DNA of 60,939 nucleotides from an uncultured Eubacteriales bacterium (GTDB taxonomy: Bacteria; Bacillota; Clostridia; Oscillospirales; Oscillospiraceae). Below the pieces are notes generated by a model. It was not told where the DNA came from. It saw nothing but the letters and a program-made list of their open reading frames with translations, and made no database searches. The stretch covers positions 1-60,939 of the forward strand of contig UROG01000010.1 of assembly GCA_900549485.1 (NCBI GenBank). The letters are read 5' to 3'. A program made the position numbers and the translations under genes. Shown here piece after piece: positions 32,904 to 41,310 of this stretch. Numbering within the stretch: the first letter of the stretch is position 1; every line of letters begins with the position of its first letter.

Positions 32904-33785
32904 TCATCCGCGCACAAGGTGTATGAACTTGCGGCACAGCGGGGAGATCGGGTACTTGTTGTTGACGGCAAGGAATATCTTGCGGGTCGGTATGGAAAAC
33001 GCGGTGTTCAGCTTTTTCAGGTTTCCGCCCTTGTATTCGTCAAGTGCCCACATCGGCGCAATGCCTATGCCGAGCCGGTTTTCCGCAAGCGGACATACCT
33101 GCGAGGAGGTTTCGACGGTAAAAAGCGGCTTATATGTATACCCGAAAGCCGCGAAGAAATCCGTAATGTGCTTTCCGGCGGACGAGTCGGCGCGTACCCC
33201 TATGATCGGCTGGGCGAGAAACTGCTCTATCGTGAGCGGGAACGTATCGTCTATTGGGAAATCCTTGTGCGCAAAAACCACGTCGTAAACATCGGCAAGC
33301 TCCGTTATGGGAAGGTTTGTCTGCTTGACGATAGGCGTCACGCCGAGTGCAAGGTCTATCGTTCCCTCCACGAGCATGGTGATCAGCTCATTGGTGGAGC
33401 AGCCGCTTATATGGAAATGCACATTTGGGTATTCCTGCTTGAAAACCGTAAGCTTCGGCAGAAGCACGGAATACAGCGATGATTCCGTTGCCCCTATATA
33501 GATATCCTGCGATTGATCCAGCACATTCCGGGATACGATGCTCTCGCCGATTTCAAATTCGTCGAAAGCCTTTGAGACATGGCTGAAAAGCAAAGCGCCG
33601 TTGCGTGTCAGCTCCGACCCATGGGAAGAGCGCACGAAAAGTGTGCATTTGAGACTTTCCTCAAGATTGCGTATTGCCTTGCTTACAGCGGGCTGAGAAA
33701 CGAACATTTCCTCGGCCGCCCGCGAAATGCTTTTATATAACGCAACGTAATAAAACGCACGGTAGTACTCAAGATTAATTGCCAC
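32904..33785 (-). CDS. LysR-family transcriptional regulator
   Basis: 293 residues from GTG at 33785 (protein AINLEYYRAFYYVALYKSIS after the initiator), GGAGG seven bases upstream. A longer frame reaching to 34031 has no ribosome site there. The winged helix is SRAAEEMFVSQPAVSKAIRN. The effector-binding domain follows from about residue 90 (IYIGATESSLYSVLLPKL). Divergent from the SSS-AtuA operon, with dyads between, so it probably regulates that operon and itself. The glycerate kinase gene starts only 26 bases past its stop and could be cotranscribed. Confidence 0.9.
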   Translation of the reverse strand: MAINLEYYRAFYYVALYKSISRAAEEMFVSQPAVSKAIRNLEESLKCTLFVRSSHGSELTRNGALLFSHVSKAFDEFEIGESIVSRNVLDQSQDIYIGATESSLYSVLLPKLTVFKQEYPNVHFHISGCSTNELITMLVEGTIDLALGVTPIVKQTNLPITELADVYDVVFAHKDFPIDDTFPLTIEQFLAQPIIGVRADSSAGKHITDFFAAFGYTYKPLFTVETSSQVCPLAENRLGIGIAPMWALDEYKGGNLKKLNTAFSIPTRKIFLAVNNKYPISPLCRKFIHLVRG

Positions 33786-33797
33786 TGGGAAACCTCC

Positions 33798-33847
33798 ATA
33801 ACCACAGGTTATACCGGATATCAAAAATTGTGGGTATAACGCACAAT
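33798..33847. promoter_or_regulatory. Dyads upstream of the LysR gene
   Basis: Two inverted repeats: ATAACC-ACA-GGTTAT (33798-33812) and ATTGTG-N9-CACAAT (33827-33847). The second has the T-N11-A form of LysR-type sites (TTGTG...CACAA). They lie just upstream of the GTG start, where autoregulation would act. The remaining 200 bases to 34052 should hold the operon promoter, but no clear consensus was found. Confidence 0.5.
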
Positions 33848-34051
33848 TATATAGCGCCGAAAAAGTTGCTATTTGTAAAATAACACAACCGACAGTAAAA
33901 TACAAGCACAATATGATATACGGCACGTGCGCAGCTATCATTTCAACAAAGCTTGAAATAAGGAGGGTAATTTTTTCGGCAGCCCCACCGCAAAGAGTAA
34001 AGGGAAATTGTTTTTGCGTTCTGAAAAACAATAAAATATAGGAGGTAAATT

Positions 34052-35434
34052 ATGAACGCAGCATTGATGTTTGTTTTAATTGCAGTTATCTGCCTTATAG
34101 GCGTCATGGCCGGCAGAAAGGTTACGAGCGCAGCTCAGTGGGCAAACGGCGGCAAGAACCTGAATTGGGTCACCGTCGGTATTCTTCTTGTCACATTCCA
34201 GATAGGCGGCACATCGACGATAGGCGCCGCGCAGAACGGTTATGTATACGGCATCGCGGGCATCTGGTACGGCGTTACCGGCACTGCCGCCATGCTCCTG
34301 TCCTCCCTGTTCATCGCCAGCCTCAGAAAATACATCACCGAGGACACAGTTGCCAACTTTATGGAGAACAGATACTCCAAGGGCGTAAGCAAGCTGTACT
34401 CATACGCCTACCTGCTCATGGGTTTTGTTTACATCCCCATCCAGCTTTTCACCCTCACTACCGTGTTCCAGACCATTATGCCGTCCCTGTCCCTTACATG
34501 GGCATGCGTTATCGGTCTTGTCCTCGCAATTTCCTATACCGTCGTATCCGGCGTTTCCGGCGCAAACTATGTCAGCAAGGTCAGCTGTATACTCATGTAC
34601 CTCACCATGGCGGTCGGTATGTTTATAGCACTTGGCAAAACCGGCGGTATCGCAAACCTGAAATCCACTCTGGATGCAAGCTACTTCACCCCGTTCTCCA
34701 TGCCCACCAAGACATGGTTCAGCTGGTTCCTCACTTGCTTTGTCGCATTTCTCACCATGCAGGCGGCGATCCAGCCTTCCCTTATCGCCAAGGATGATTC
34801 CAACGCACGCAGGGGCATCATTTTCGGCGCCGCTCTCAATCTGCCCTGCGCATTCATCTGTGCGCTGCTCGGCATGATCTGCGTCGCAATGAACCTTGTC
34901 GCACCGGAAGGCAGCTCTCTTGCATTTGCTACCGTTATCAACACCTATTGCCCCGGCTGGCTCACCGCTCTTATATTCGCTTCCATCGGTCTTATCGTTA
35001 TCTGCACTCTGGCAGGGCAGCTCCTCGCCATCGGCACTATTTTCCGCCAGCTTATGGAGCCCGTCTATAAAAAGAATAACTTCAGCGAGAAGAAGACCCT
35101 TACCTTCACCCGTCTTATCGCCTTCGGCTACGGCTTCCTGACAATTATCCCGACCTTTGCGGTTCAGCGTTCCATGCTCAACCAGCTGTGCACCACGCTT
35201 ATCGCCTGCGTGACCGGTCCGATGTTCTTCGCTTTGATCGCGGGTATGTATTGGAAGAAGATGAATAACAAGGCAGCGGCGGCAAGCATTATCGCAGGCC
35301 TTGCAACCGGTATAATCTGGATCGTCACCGGTCTGAGCGCTTCATGGCAGCCTGTTTATGCGATCCTGCCCGTATCCGCTCTTGTCGGCTTCGCTGTCTG
35401 CGAGATCACCTCCAAGAACGAGCTCAAGGCATAA
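34052..35434 (+). CDS. Sodium:solute symporter (SSS family)
   Basis: 460 residues, about 12-13 membrane segments, AGGAGG upstream. SSS features: AQWANGGKNLNWVTVGILLV, TFQIGGTSTIGAAQNGYVYG, an R-Y-S-K-G loop (ENRYSKGVSKLY) and later QLLAIGTIFRQLM. It imports an organic solute with Na+. The substrate is unknown; the downstream dipeptidase and CoA enzymes suggest a peptide-like or carboxylic acid compound. First gene of the LysR-facing operon. Confidence 0.9.
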   Translation: MNAALMFVLIAVICLIGVMAGRKVTSAAQWANGGKNLNWVTVGILLVTFQIGGTSTIGAAQNGYVYGIAGIWYGVTGTAAMLLSSLFIASLRKYITEDTVANFMENRYSKGVSKLYSYAYLLMGFVYIPIQLFTLTTVFQTIMPSLSLTWACVIGLVLAISYTVVSGVSGANYVSKVSCILMYLTMAVGMFIALGKTGGIANLKSTLDASYFTPFSMPTKTWFSWFLTCFVAFLTMQAAIQPSLIAKDDSNARRGIIFGAALNLPCAFICALLGMICVAMNLVAPEGSSLAFATVINTYCPGWLTALIFASIGLIVICTLAGQLLAIGTIFRQLMEPVYKKNNFSEKKTLTFTRLIAFGYGFLTIIPTFAVQRSMLNQLCTTLIACVTGPMFFALIAGMYWKKMNNKAAAASIIAGLATGIIWIVTGLSASWQPVYAILPVSALVGFAVCEITSKNELKA

Positions 35435-35458
35435 TCTGAAATCAATAGGAGAAACACG

Positions 35459-36898
35459 ATGAAATACATTCTCGACCACGAAGGAAAGCCGTATGCAAAG
35501 CTGTTTGAAGACATTTCAGCTATTCCCCGCGGCAGCTTCAAAGAAGAAAAAATAGCCGACTTTGTGTGCGATTTTGCAAAGAATCTCGGCTATGAGTACC
35601 GCCGCGACGAAATGAACAATGTCGTCGTGCGCAAACCCGCCACGCCGGGTTACGAGGATCACGAGGTGGTCATGCTTCAGGGACACATGGACATGATATG
35701 GAACAAGCGTCCCGGCAGCACCTTCGATTTTGAAAACGAGGGCATAAAGCTCTGCATCCGCGACGGATATCTTATGGCGGAGGAAACCACCTGCGGCTCT
35801 GACGACGGTGTTGCCGTGGCATATATGCTTGCGATACTTCAGGATAAGACCCTCAGGCATCCGGAACTGGAGTGCGTGTTCACGACCGCCGAAGAGCCCG
35901 GCCTGTACGGCGTGGAGCATTTCGACTGCTCACAGCTCAAGGCGCGCAAGTACATCAACATGGACGGCAACATGGAAGGCACCAGTCTTATGATCGCGGC
36001 AGGCGCGGCAAATGCGCACTATACAAAGCGCTTTGTCCGTGAAGAAGCCGCCGGATTTGCCGGACTTGACCTGTTTGTGCACGGCCTTACCGGCGCACAT
36101 ATACAGTTTGCCGAACGCCAGCTTGCCAATGCCATCAAGGTTGCGGCGCGCATCGTATACTATATCCGCAAGGAAATGCCCTGCCGTCTCATAAGCATGA
36201 CGGGCGGCAGCCCCACCACGATCCCCGTGTCCTGCATGGCAAAGATCGCGGTAAAGCCCGAGGATATAGAAAAGGCAAAGCAGATCGCGCAGAAGGTTAT
36301 CAAGGAAGTAAAGTTTGAGCACAAGGAAAGCGATCCAAACATGACGCTGGATATCAGCGAGAGCGCACAGGCCGCCCCGGTAATGCCCGAGGACGCGACC
36401 AAGGCCACGATCGATCTGCTGCATATCCTGCCCGTCGGTCTTATCGACACGAGCCTTGTATATCCCAATCTGCCCATTTCTTCCCACGTCATTGAGACGA
36501 TCGAGACAAAGGAAGACCTTATCACATGGTTCTACCGTCCTACGAGCGCTATCACGTCCAAGATGAAGGATATGGACGAGGAGAGCCGCCAGTTTGCGGA
36601 GCTGTTCGGCTTTGAATACACCGTTGACAATTATTTCTACGGACACTGCGTCGAGCCCGGCACGCCGCTGTACAACGTCTTTGATGAGGTGTGGTTCGAG
36701 CAGAACGGCGAGCATATCCGCCCGATAGGCGCACATTACGGCAACGAGATCGGCTTCTTCATGGAAAACATTCCTGGGCTTGATATGATACTTCTTGTTG
36801 CAACTCACTATCAGGCGCATAAACCGGACGAAAAGCTTGACATTGCTTCCTTCGACCGATGCTACAAGTGCCTGGTGGAAATACTTGCCCGTATATAA
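35459..36898 (+). CDS. pepD: Aminoacyl-histidine dipeptidase (PepD), M20C metallopeptidase
   Basis: 479 residues, AGGAG upstream, 24 bases after the symporter stop. M20C motifs: MLQGHMDMIWNKRPG (metal His/Asp), TTCGSDDGVAVAYML (bridging Asp), TTAEEPGLYGVEHFD (catalytic Glu pair) and the terminal THYQAHKPDE (metal His). The family hydrolyses Xaa-His dipeptides such as carnosine and other dipeptides in the cytoplasm. Its placement among CoA-pathway genes is unusual and suggests that the imported compound has an amide bond to open. Confidence 0.93.
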   Translation: MKYILDHEGKPYAKLFEDISAIPRGSFKEEKIADFVCDFAKNLGYEYRRDEMNNVVVRKPATPGYEDHEVVMLQGHMDMIWNKRPGSTFDFENEGIKLCIRDGYLMAEETTCGSDDGVAVAYMLAILQDKTLRHPELECVFTTAEEPGLYGVEHFDCSQLKARKYINMDGNMEGTSLMIAAGAANAHYTKRFVREEAAGFAGLDLFVHGLTGAHIQFAERQLANAIKVAARIVYYIRKEMPCRLISMTGGSPTTIPVSCMAKIAVKPEDIEKAKQIAQKVIKEVKFEHKESDPNMTLDISESAQAAPVMPEDATKATIDLLHILPVGLIDTSLVYPNLPISSHVIETIETKEDLITWFYRPTSAITSKMKDMDEESRQFAELFGFEYTVDNYFYGHCVEPGTPLYNVFDEVWFEQNGEHIRPIGAHYGNEIGFFMENIPGLDMILLVATHYQAHKPDEKLDIASFDRCYKCLVEILARI

Positions 36899-36907
36899 TT
36901 AAATGCC

Positions 36908-36936
36908 GTCTCAGGCGTACAACGTGCGCCTGAGAC
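36908..36936 (+). promoter_or_regulatory. Intercistronic hairpin between pepD and atuA-like genes
   Basis: 10-bp perfect stem GTCTCAGGCG / CGCCTGAGAC, 9-nt loop, no U-tract. It may cause partial termination or processing within the operon. Confidence 0.5.
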
Positions 36937-36979
36937 AAGGCGGAAAACAATTAGGCTTTTACGGATTTAGGAGAAAAAA

Positions 36980-38347
36980 ATGAAAAAAATTAGAATCGGC
37001 GGCGGCCAGGGATTCTGGGGCGACAGCAACGATGCCGCAATTCACATGATCTACGAAGGCAACCTTGATTATATGGCGTGTGACTATCTGGCAGAGCTTA
37101 CTCTGTCCATTATGCAGCGGCAGAAGCTCAAAAAGCCCGAAGCCGGATACGCCAGAGACTTTGTAAATCTCTGGAAAGCAGTAGGCAAGGAGGCTTTTGA
37201 AAAGCACATCCGCATCATTACCAACGCCGGCGGCATGAACATACTCGGTCTGGTGCAGGTAATAAAGGGACTTGCCGAGGAGCAGGGACTCAAGGGCTAC
37301 AAGATCGGTTATGTTCTCGGCGACGATATGATGGACAAGCTGCCCGGACTTCTTGAGCAGGGCATGGAGTTTCCCAACATGGACGATACCGGCGACTTTG
37401 AGCACGTTAAGAACTCCATTGTCAATGTAAACGTATATTATGGCCGCAAGCCCCTTATGGAGCTGCTTGAACAGGGCGTTGACCTGATCATCACCGGACG
37501 CTGCACGGATTCGGCCATGTTCCTTGCGCCTCTTGCCTATGAATTTGGCTGGAAGGACGAAGATCTTGACGATCTTGCCAAGGGCATAATGGTCGGACAC
37601 CTGCTGGAATGCGGCGGTCAGGGCGCGGGCGGCAACTATATGTACGGCTGGCGCGACGTCCCCGATATGGATCAGCTCGGCTTCCCGATCGCCGAAGTCA
37701 CCGAGGACGACCTTATAATCACCAAGGCGCCCAACTGCGGCGGACTTGTGTGCAAGGAATCAGTCGCGGAACAGTTCCTGTATGAGATACACGACCCGGC
37801 AAATTATATAACTCCGGACGTTACCGCCGATATAAGCGAGGCAACGCTTGAGGACGTCGGGCCGAACATGGTTCGCGTTGCGGGCATAAAGGGACATCCC
37901 GCCCCCGAAAAGCTGAAGATGTGCATCGGCTATCATGAAGGCTACAAGGTAGAAACATATCTGCCATTTGCATGGCCTGACGCATATGAAAAAGCGAAGA
38001 AAGCCGCCGAGATCATCATGAAAAAGATGGAGCGCAAGGGCATGCAGTACGACGATCTGCGTATTGATTACCTCGGGCTCAACGCTCTGCACCTCGGTGT
38101 GGCGGAGATCGACGACGATCTTATTGCACGCACGAACGAAGTCGTACTCAGAATAGCCGCACGTTCAAAGGAGAAAAAGGATGTGTCCATGCTTATTCCC
38201 GAGATCGCTCCTTTGCAGCTGAACGGCCCCCCGGGAGCCAGCTTTTTCGGCGGCCGCGCACACGCGCAGGATGTGGTAGGTCTTTGGCCGACGCTTATTG
38301 ACCGCGATCTTGTCGAGCTTACTTCTCATGTAGTGGAGGTAGAGTAA
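36980..38347 (+). CDS. AtuA/DUF1446 family protein
   Basis: 455 residues starting KKIRIGGGQGFWGDSNDAAI, the DUF1446 opening, with ITNAGGMN, DLIITGRCTDSAMFLAPLAY and VGHLLECGGQGAGGNY. AGGAG precedes ATG. AtuA is required for acyclic terpene (citronellol/geraniol) use in Pseudomonas but its reaction is unknown; homologues occur widely beside acyl-CoA genes. Coupled to the next gene by TAATG overlap. In Pseudomonas the two parts are commonly one protein; here they are split. Confidence 0.88.
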   Translation: MKKIRIGGGQGFWGDSNDAAIHMIYEGNLDYMACDYLAELTLSIMQRQKLKKPEAGYARDFVNLWKAVGKEAFEKHIRIITNAGGMNILGLVQVIKGLAEEQGLKGYKIGYVLGDDMMDKLPGLLEQGMEFPNMDDTGDFEHVKNSIVNVNVYYGRKPLMELLEQGVDLIITGRCTDSAMFLAPLAYEFGWKDEDLDDLAKGIMVGHLLECGGQGAGGNYMYGWRDVPDMDQLGFPIAEVTEDDLIITKAPNCGGLVCKESVAEQFLYEIHDPANYITPDVTADISEATLEDVGPNMVRVAGIKGHPAPEKLKMCIGYHEGYKVETYLPFAWPDAYEKAKKAAEIIMKKMERKGMQYDDLRIDYLGLNALHLGVAEIDDDLIARTNEVVLRIAARSKEKKDVSMLIPEIAPLQLNGPPGASFFGGRAHAQDVVGLWPTLIDRDLVELTSHVVEVE

Positions 38348-38676
38348 TGAAATACGTGTATCTGCACACACTTGCACACGGCCGTTCCGGCGATAAGGGC
38401 GATACAAGCAATGTATGCGTTTTTGCCAACGACCCCAAATATTATGCGCTCCTGAGCGAATACCTCACCCCTGAGCGGGTCAAGGAGTACTTCGGCGATA
38501 TGGTCAAGGGCAAGGTCATACGCTACGACCTGCCAAAGCTCAACGGCTTCAACTTTGTCATGTATCATGCTCTCGGCGGCGGCGCGACACATTCTTTGCG
38601 TCTCGACTCCCTCGGCAAATCCATGGGTTCCGCCTTTATGCGCATGAAAATTCCGGTGGAGGACGGTGAGGTCTGA
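38347..38676 (+). CDS. AtuA-like small C-terminal domain protein
   Basis: 109 residues, ATG overlapping the previous stop. It starts KYVYLHTLAHGRSGDKGDTS, the conserved opening of the AtuA-like ferredoxin-fold domain, which is usually fused to or next to DUF1446. KLNGFNFVMYHALGGGATHS near the end is also characteristic. It presumably forms a complex with the upstream protein. Its stop overlaps the CoA-transferase start as TGATG. Confidence 0.85.
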   Translation: MKYVYLHTLAHGRSGDKGDTSNVCVFANDPKYYALLSEYLTPERVKEYFGDMVKGKVIRYDLPKLNGFNFVMYHALGGGATHSLRLDSLGKSMGSAFMRMKIPVEDGEV

Positions 38677-39887
38677 TGAGCGGGCATCTTGCGCTTGAAA
38701 ATCTGACTGTACTTGACCTTACGCGTGTGCTTGCCGGCCCTCTCTGCACGATGATGCTGGCGGATATGGGAGCCAACGTTATCAAAATAGAAGTGCCAAA
38801 CGGCGGGGACGATACCCGCAGCTATCCGCCTTTCCGAAAGAATGTAAACGGCGAAAAGGAAAGCCTTTACTACGCGAATATCAACCGCAACAAAAAAGGC
38901 GTGACGCTCAATCTCAAAGCCGATGAGGGAAAAAGGATTTTCAAAAAAATGGTCGAGACGGCGGACATCGTTGTAGAAAACTACCGTCCCGGCGTTATGG
39001 ACAAGCTCGGTCTTGGCTATGACGTACTGAAAGAGATAAACCCCCGCATCATTTACGGCTCTGTCGCCGGGTTCGGAAACACCGGACCGTACCGCCTGCG
39101 CCCGGGCTATGACATACTAGGCCAGGCAATGGGCGGGCTTATGGCCATTACCGGTGCGCCCGGCGGAAGCCCCACAAGAGCGGGCAGCGCGCTTGGCGAC
39201 GTACTCGGCGGGCTGCATCTGACCATCGGTCTGCTCGCGGCGGTCAACGCCAGAAATATCACCGGCGTCGGACAGCGCGTGGATATAAGCCTTATGGACT
39301 CAGTGATAGCGGCAACGGAAAACACGGCTATTAAGTATCTGGAATCCGGCGTAATACCGCCGCGCATGGGCAACCGCTATGCTGCGGTATCTCCGTATGA
39401 CGCCTTTCAGGTCAAGGACGGAAAAATCATCATTGCCTGCGGCAACCAGAAGCTTTATGAAAAGCTCTGCAATGATGTGCTTGAGCGCCCCGACATGATC
39501 ACCGACCCGAGATTTGCCGATATGGTCGGCAGGCTTGAGAATCAGGATGATATACAGGCTGTTATAGAGGACAAGCTTAAAGATCTCACTGTGACCGAGG
39601 CCGTCGATCTGATACTGTCCAAGGGCATACCTGCCGGACCGATATACGATATCAGCCAGATACTTGAGGACCCGCAGGTAAAAGCGCGTGAGATGTTCGT
39701 TGAAATGGAGCATCCGACGCTTGGAAATATCACAGTCAACGGCTGCGCGATCAAGCTTGAAGATACAAAGCCCTCCGTCAGAACGCCCGCGCCCGCCCTC
39801 GGGCAGGATAACGGAAGCGTTTACGGCAAATATCTCGGCCTGAGCCATGAAGAGCTTGATAAGCTCAAAGAAGAGGGCGTTTTCTGA
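38676..39887 (+). CDS. CaiB/BaiF family (type III) CoA-transferase
   Basis: 403 residues. Typical opening LALENLTVLDLTRVLAGPLC, then MLADMGANVIKIE, NRNKKGVTLNLK, RPGVMDKLGLGYDVL, and GDVLGGLHLTIGLLAA with the catalytic Asp. These enzymes move CoA between acids through an aspartyl-CoA thioester intermediate. In this operon it would activate the imported or released acid as a CoA ester. Translationally coupled to the AtuA-like gene. Confidence 0.93.
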   Translation: MSGHLALENLTVLDLTRVLAGPLCTMMLADMGANVIKIEVPNGGDDTRSYPPFRKNVNGEKESLYYANINRNKKGVTLNLKADEGKRIFKKMVETADIVVENYRPGVMDKLGLGYDVLKEINPRIIYGSVAGFGNTGPYRLRPGYDILGQAMGGLMAITGAPGGSPTRAGSALGDVLGGLHLTIGLLAAVNARNITGVGQRVDISLMDSVIAATENTAIKYLESGVIPPRMGNRYAAVSPYDAFQVKDGKIIIACGNQKLYEKLCNDVLERPDMITDPRFADMVGRLENQDDIQAVIEDKLKDLTVTEAVDLILSKGIPAGPIYDISQILEDPQVKAREMFVEMEHPTLGNITVNGCAIKLEDTKPSVRTPAPALGQDNGSVYGKYLGLSHEELDKLKEEGVF

Positions 39888-39937
39888 TTCTGCGTTTCAG
39901 ATTCTCACACTTTTCACCCACCGCACCCCGTACAAGC

Positions 39938-39963
39938 AGACAAGCCGCTGATGCGGCTTGTCT
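39938..39963 (+). terminator. Hairpin between CoA-transferase and thiolase genes
   Basis: 11-bp perfect stem AGACAAGCCGC / GCGGCTTGTCT with TGAT loop, then TTGG. The U-tract is short, so readthrough into the thiolase gene is likely. Confidence 0.5.
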
Positions 39964-39996
39964 TTGGCGGACAGAACTGGAAAAAGGAGAATGCAA

Positions 39997-41187
39997 ATGA
40001 AAGACGTTTATATTGTTAATTGCTGCCGTACCGCAGTCGGCTCATTCGGCGGGAGCCTGAAGGACGTCAGTGCGCCTGCGCTGGGCGCTGCGGTCATTGC
40101 GGACGCACTTGAGCGCGCCGGTGTTGCCCCGCAGAATGTTGACGAAGTTATGATGGGCTGCGTCCTGACTGCCGCGCTGGGGCAGAACCCCGCCAGGCAG
40201 GCGGCCGTAAAAGCGGGTGTTCCGGTCGAGGTACCCGCCTATACCGTGGGTATGGTCTGCGGCTCGGGAATGAAGGCCTGCATTGAGGGCGCACGCGCGA
40301 TCATCTCCGGCGATGCGCAGATAGTTGTTGCGGGCGGCATGGAAAATATGTCTGCCGCTCCTTATGCCATGCCGAACGGGCGCTGGGGCGCAAGGATGTT
40401 TGATACGGCTATGGTCGATACCATGGTGCGCGATGGACTTTGGGACGCGTTCAACGATTATCATATGGGCATGACGGCGGAAAATATCTGTGACGACTAC
40501 GGGATCACACGTGAGGAGCTTGACGCATTTGCCCTTGCATCTCAGCAGAAGACGGCAGACGCCCAGAGCCGCGGAAGCTTTGACGATGAAATAGTTCCGG
40601 TTCCCATAAAGGTGAAGCGGGAAACGGTGCTTTTTGCAAAGGATGAATTTCCACGTGCCTCGACCAGTGCGGAAGCGCTTGCAAAACTGAAACCAGCGTT
40701 CAAAAAGGACGGCGGGTGTGTCACGGCGGGCAATGCCAGCGGCATAAACGACGGCGCAGCCGCTATGGTTCTCGCCTCCGGCGAGGCCGTAGAAAAATAC
40801 GGTCTTAAGCCGATGGCAAGGCTTGTTTCATGGGGACACGGCGGGGTAGACCCGAGGATAATGGGACTTGGTCCCGTGCCGGCATGCCGTCAGGCGCTTG
40901 AAAAAAGCGGACTGTCGATAGACGATGTTGACCTCATTGAAGCCAACGAGGCATTCGCGGCGCAGTCGATCGCGGTAGCACGTGAGCTTGGCTTTGATAT
41001 GAGCCGCGTCAATGTAAACGGCGGGGCGATATCGATCGGTCATCCCGTTGGCGCATCGGGTGCAAGGATAATCGTCACGCTGCTGCATGAAATGCTCAAG
41101 CGCCCTGAGGCGAAGCGCGGTCTTGCCACGCTGTGCATCGGCGGCGGCATGGGCGTAGCGACGCTGTTTGAAAAGTGCGGTCGATGA
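39997..41187 (+). CDS. Thiolase (acetyl-CoA acetyltransferase)
   Basis: 396 residues from ATG 39997, seven bases after AAAGGAG; two upstream in-frame ATGs at 39958 and 39991 are less well placed. Thiolase active-site set: nucleophilic Cys in MVCGSGMKA, NEAFAAQS, the His in GGAISIGHPVGASGARI, and the Cys in LCIGGGMG. It cleaves a 3-oxoacyl-CoA to acetyl-CoA plus a shorter acyl-CoA, or condenses two acetyl-CoA. As the last gene of the cluster it suggests a beta-keto intermediate. Confidence 0.93.
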   Translation: MKDVYIVNCCRTAVGSFGGSLKDVSAPALGAAVIADALERAGVAPQNVDEVMMGCVLTAALGQNPARQAAVKAGVPVEVPAYTVGMVCGSGMKACIEGARAIISGDAQIVVAGGMENMSAAPYAMPNGRWGARMFDTAMVDTMVRDGLWDAFNDYHMGMTAENICDDYGITREELDAFALASQQKTADAQSRGSFDDEIVPVPIKVKRETVLFAKDEFPRASTSAEALAKLKPAFKKDGGCVTAGNASGINDGAAAMVLASGEAVEKYGLKPMARLVSWGHGGVDPRIMGLGPVPACRQALEKSGLSIDDVDLIEANEAFAAQSIAVARELGFDMSRVNVNGGAISIGHPVGASGARIIVTLLHEMLKRPEAKRGLATLCIGGGMGVATLFEKCGR

Positions 41188-41230
41188 ACCTGTTCCAGAA
41201 CAACTAAGATACAAAAATCCGCACAAGCAT

Positions 41231-41263
41231 GACCCGCGGGACACACCGGATGTCCCGCGGGTC
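41231..41263. terminator. Terminator between the thiolase and DUF6056 genes
   Basis: 12-bp perfect stem GACCCGCGGGAC / GTCCCGCGGGTC, between convergent genes. U-tracts are weak. Confidence 0.65.
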
Positions 41264-41310
41264 ATGTCATATTGTCTGCTTTTGCCGCGGACGAGTCGGC
41301 GCGGAGAGGG

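Noticed and set aside
33786..34031. 82-residue N-terminal extension of the LysR regulator
   Set aside because: It crosses the divergent control region and operator-like dyads. LysR homology starts at the GTG at 33785, which has GGAGG.
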